In this document: in pieces, positions 8,426-10,302 of the stretch
How positions within the stretch are numbered: position 1 is the first letter of the stretch
Layout: every line of letters begins with the position of its first letter
Assembly (NCBI GenBank): GCA_022560025.1
Contig: JAFISE010000401.1
Coordinates: forward strand, 1 to 10,302
From: Stagonosporopsis chrysanthemi
Taxonomy: Eukaryota > Ascomycota > Dothideomycetes > Pleosporales > Didymellaceae
Reading direction: 5' to 3'
Length of the DNA stretch: 10,302 bases
The notes under the pieces: generated by a model
Databases searched by the model: none
What the model saw: the letters and a program-made list of their open reading frames with translations, nothing else
What the model was told of the DNA's origin: nothing
Position numbers and translations under genes: made by a program

Positions 8426-8976
8426 ATGAAAGGCCATGTGATTGAAGAGGCTGATCTTCAAATTGCTCGTATTGCAGAATGGACAAATATTGCGAGTGTT
8501 AGCTATGGTTGTTTCAGTGCGGTTAAGGACGAGCTGAATTTGACCTTCGTCTAGATCTTCGTGGTGTTCCAACAAGTAAAGCTGTAAGCGTTCTTCAGAG
8601 TTGTATTGGGCTTCGCAGCAACGCCATCTGCGTCGATGACAGAGTCGCTTATGTTCGATCCAAGCTCCACGGGGAGGGTATAAATTGTCACCTCCAGAAC
8701 AACTCGGGAACGTGAAGACGTATGCCTATAGATCTTGCAGGATATGCGCCCTGGATGTAATCATCAGTATGCATGGATTCGTGCCTGACTCCAAGAAGAT
8801 GCTCACCGTCAACCCTTCCCCTTGCCCTGCTTAGCTGGACATAAGACGCAACAATAAGGGCAGACAAATTCAGCTGCCTTTGATTCCGCATCCAATGGAG
8901 CCTTTGGCAAAGATGCAAACTACTTATTGATATCTTGTGCTGTAGTGGCATATAATATGACTGTCTCTCGGTCCTA
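8426..8976 (-). other. N-terminal fungal C2H2-type zinc-finger module
   Basis: Three linked zinc-binding-like units precede the ankyrin array. The first begins FVCPYC (8851-8865) and, after splicing, runs to RAHILQDL. The second has FTFPSCSGG and WIEHKRLCHRRRWRC (about 8600-8715). The third is a clean C-x2-C-x11-H-x3-H finger, CPFC (8474-8485) to H (8438-8440) and H (8426-8428), followed by ENLAA-stop-AIPR. In related fungal proteins the last part typically reads like LALFALPR, so this is a recognisable family hallmark (from memory). Upstream, RFLLDRLSRAITNRQKYF (about 9205-9258) matches the helical region that usually precedes this module. The role is probably protein or nucleic-acid binding; not proven. 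Confidence 0.75.
8751..8806 (-). other. 56-nt spliceosomal intron in the zinc-finger module
   Basis: On the minus strand the intron begins GTGAGC, has a branch-like TACTGAT about 18 nt before the end, and finishes ACATCCAG. Splicing joins CG (8807-8808) to G (8750), making an Arg codon, and connects the CPYC half of the first finger to AHILQDLQ-like sequence. The join makes family sense, whereas reading through does not. A TGA lies just upstream (8809-8811), where Trp or Arg is likely. Confidence 0.75.
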
Positions 8977-9345
8977 GCGGTCAAGATTGTGGCGATACTT
9001 GGACACGTCCGTGACTGAGAATATTGTCTCTGGGAGACGTAGTGATGCTGCTCCAGACGCAGTGTTGCTTTTTAGCTCGTCGCGAGGACCGGATCTAATC
9101 GATGGAACTTCAAGTTTCAACTTTTGGGACCCAAGGGCATCTTTTTCCCTGGACGATCGATCGTTTGTACCACGTTGAACTTTGATCGAATGTCTGCGCC
9201 AATACGCGAAGTATTTCTGCCTGTTCGTTATTGCTCTGCTGAGTCTGTCGAGTAAGAACCTTGGCACTTCTGAGGACGTGCGTTGAGGAGTTTGCCCGTC
9301 AACCGCGGGTGTTTGTGTGCCTTTGTGAGCTCTCTTAAGGAATCT

Positions 9346-9534
9346 GCCACATATTAGTGATTGAGCTTATTATAGCCTTGAAAAAGATCGAAGCCACTGT
9401 CCGAATCAAGAACCTTGGTCGACAACGCCTTGGTCTATAGCAATTGTGTCACGGTTGAGGGCATCTCCTGCCTCACGTGCAGTTGCACCTCACCTCTAGT
9501 GAGACGAGGCTGCCTCTCCTGCACTAGCGCTGTT
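9346..9534 (-). other. Uncertain 5' end of the ankyrin/zinc-finger gene
   Basis: The same frame can be followed upstream but is interrupted by TAA TAA (9367-9372), TGA (9406-9408), TGA (9490-9492) and TAG (9496-9498). An intron is possible, since CACTAAT (about 9353-9359) is a good branch site 8-14 nt before the acceptor AG at 9344-9345, but the donor is ambiguous. The stretch 9415-9450 encodes a small repeat (IDQGVVDQG). An in-frame ATG at 9553-9555 sits inside the inverted-repeat arm. No start is claimed. Confidence 0.35.
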
Positions 9535-9631
9535 TACAGCTACCCATGTATACATACTGTTCGTAGCTTCACCCAATAGAACCTCAGTTCAATCCTCAAA
9601 TCTTCCCGCACTTCTTGCACTCACTGCGACA
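9535..9631 (+). repeat. Left arm of a 97-bp inverted repeat
   Basis: This segment, beginning TACAGCTACCCATG, matches the reverse complement of 10206-10302 without gaps, with 4 mismatches (9571, 9573, 9579, 9613). The first 36 bp are identical. The match stops sharply at 9632, where the flanks diverge. The left end is also sharp or nearly so, but the partner runs off the window. It lies just upstream of the Helo-like ATG, so it may be promoter sequence that has been duplicated, or a terminal inverted repeat. Confidence 0.95.
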
Positions 9632-9713
9632 ATCCTGCACAGTGCCAGATTGCACAATGTCACCTTTAACCACTCCCTCAACCCGGCTGCTGCTTTAATT
9701 TCACCAGCAATAG
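9632..9713 (+). promoter_or_regulatory. Probable promoter and 5' leader of the Helo-like gene
   Basis: This short stretch leads to ATG at 9714-9716 in the context CAATAGATGG (A at -3, G at +4), which is favourable for fungal initiation. It is pyrimidine-rich (CACTCCCTCAACC), as fungal leaders often are. No TATA box is evident. Together with the left repeat arm it separates this gene from the divergently oriented ankyrin gene. Confidence 0.4.
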
Positions 9714-10148
9714 ATGGCTGAGCCTCGCAGTATTGCCGCCAGCGTCGTGGGCATCACTGTTCCTGCTTTGCACGGGGTGCGACTGCTTCTCGACGACCTG
9801 CAGCAGCTCAAGGATGCACCCAAGACTGTCAAGCGCCTCGCAGATGACGTGCTGTCTATTGAAATCTCACTCAAGTTACTGCAGAGTGTCGAAGACAAAG
9901 AGTGGAATCTGCTTGGCCCAACCGTAGCTGCAGAGTCAAAGACAACAATTAACACGTGCACGCAAGCATGTGAACTGTTCAGACCCGAGCTTCAGCGCTG
10001 GACATGACACTCAGAAGACGGCAAAATAGCATGGCGCGACCGAGCGAGCGTCGGTATCTTCAAGCAGGGGCAAATCAAGGCCATGTCCGAGCAGCTTCAG
10101 AACTGCAAACTCACCGTCAACACCATCGTTAGCATAGCGACGCTGTAA
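9714..10148 (+). pseudogene. Helo-like N-terminal domain fragment (STAND/NLR-like), broken
   Basis: The frame starts MAEPRSIAASVVGITVPAL and continues with LLLDDLQQLKDAPKTV, a region I recognise as the Helo-like N-terminal domain of fungal STAND proteins, a helical module tied to cell-death or recognition signalling. After 97 codons a TGA (10005-10007) interrupts; it is one transition from CGA (Arg), and the frame continues with family-like sequence (HSEDGKIAW, then FKQGQIKAMSEQLQNCKLTV, ending SIATL) to TAA at 10146-10148. More stops follow (10161-10163, 10185-10187). Family members are normally longer and may carry NTPase and repeat domains; here the coding match ends where the right inverted-repeat region approaches, so the gene is truncated. 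It is probably non-functional unless the 97-residue product has a role. Confidence 0.8.
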
Positions 10149-10205
10149 GGCTCTGCATATTAGGCGCCCTTGGCGTACCTACAGTGACATCACAAAATCT
10201 GACAA

Positions 10206-10302
10206 TGTCGCAGTGAGTGCAAGCAGTGCGGGAAGATTTGAGGATTGAACTGAGGTTGTATTGTGCGAAGCTACGAACAGTATGTATACATGGGTAGCTG
10301 TA
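10206..10302 (-). repeat. Right arm of the 97-bp inverted repeat
   Basis: The reverse complement of this segment matches 9535-9631 at 93 of 97 positions without gaps. It ends exactly at the window edge with GGGTAGCTGTA, so the true outer end is unknown. Both visible outer ends read TA followed inward by CAGCTACCC, which would fit a TA target duplication of a Tc1/mariner-type element, but an inverted duplication extending beyond the window would look the same. Confidence 0.95.

Larger units (their letters stand above)
5546..9345 (-). pseudogene. C2H2 zinc finger - ankyrin array - ZZ finger protein, broken by RIP-like stops
   Basis: A single long gene can be read through most of this span: N-terminal zinc-finger module, about 24 ankyrin repeats, C-terminal ZZ finger, two short introns. 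Ankyrin repeats bind protein partners; fungal proteins of this kind are often linked to NLR-like recognition, but the role here is unknown. In-frame stops lie at 8974-8976, 8920-8922, 8726-8728, 8405-8407, 6890-6892 and 6782-6784 (TAG), 7508-7510 and 6722-6724 (TAA), and 8809-8811 (TGA). The TAG/TAA codons are each one transition from Gln or Trp; the TGA is one from Arg or Trp. The only frame break is near 6541-6546, where two bases appear missing. The gene is thus dead or recoverable only by recoding. The start is not identified: a plausible splice acceptor lies at 9344-9345, and the frame upstream has further stops. It runs divergently from the Helo-like gene. Confidence 0.85.

Noticed and set aside
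8345..8554. 69-codon plus-strand open frame
   Set aside because: It is antisense to the C2H2 finger at 8426-8485.
8688..8984. 98-codon minus-strand open frame overlapping the zinc-finger module
   Set aside because: It is in the wrong frame and reads through the 56-nt intron; the neighbouring frame, once spliced, gives the zinc-finger motifs.
5546..9345. Reassigned genetic code in which TAG/TAA encode Gln
   Set aside because: Many stops do fall at Gln-like positions, but TGA also occurs at Arg/Trp-like positions, the LINE shows the same pattern, and Gln codons CAG/CAA are still used throughout. RIP explains all of this without a new code.
9701..9961. Open frames at 9701-9961 (minus) and 9733-9927 (plus)
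   Set aside because: They are out-of-frame shadows of the Helo-like coding sequence.
1..10302. CRISPR array, tRNA gene or bacterial operon signals
   Set aside because: No regularly spaced direct repeats, no tRNA cloverleaf noticed, and introns plus a eukaryotic 5S gene show a fungal genome.

Overview
The window looks like an accessory, repeat-rich stretch of a filamentous ascomycete genome (Pezizomycotina; a dothideomycete-like fungus is my guess, not a demonstrated assignment). The evidence is two very short spliceosomal introns (47 and 56 nt) with good fungal signals, a dispersed single 5S rRNA gene, a Tad-like non-LTR retrotransposon, fungal-type C2H2/ankyrin and Helo-like protein domains, and mutation by C-to-T transitions (RIP-like) that turns Gln codons into TAG/TAA.

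Layout. 1-2770, minus strand: a RIP-decayed LINE with ORF1 (gag with CCHC knuckles) overlapping the start of ORF2 (AP-type endonuclease); the reverse transcriptase lies outside the window. 2771-3103: AT-rich leader containing an imperfect inverted repeat. 3115-3233, minus: a 5S rRNA gene with a T-run terminator, in the same orientation as the LINE. 3234-5259: mostly non-coding, with two faint coding remnants; one (about 4328-4513, minus) has a glycine-rich loop followed by an IDASS-like motif, as in STAND NTPases. 5546-9345, minus: one long broken gene encoding an N-terminal C2H2-type zinc-finger module, about 24 ankyrin repeats and a C-terminal ZZ zinc finger. It has nine in-frame nonsense codons and one frame break, yet remains readable end to end. 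9535-10302: a 97-bp inverted repeat (4 mismatches) enclosing the promoter and first 144 codons of a Helo-like N-terminal domain on the plus strand, also broken by stop codons.

Taken together, the ankyrin/zinc-finger gene, the Helo-like fragment and the possible NTPase remnant are the kinds of parts used in fungal NLR-like (STAND) self/non-self recognition proteins. The window is best read as a decayed cluster of such genes next to a retrotransposon, with nearly all the damage being transition-type nonsense mutation. No intact protein-coding gene is visible; the 5S gene is the only feature that looks functional.
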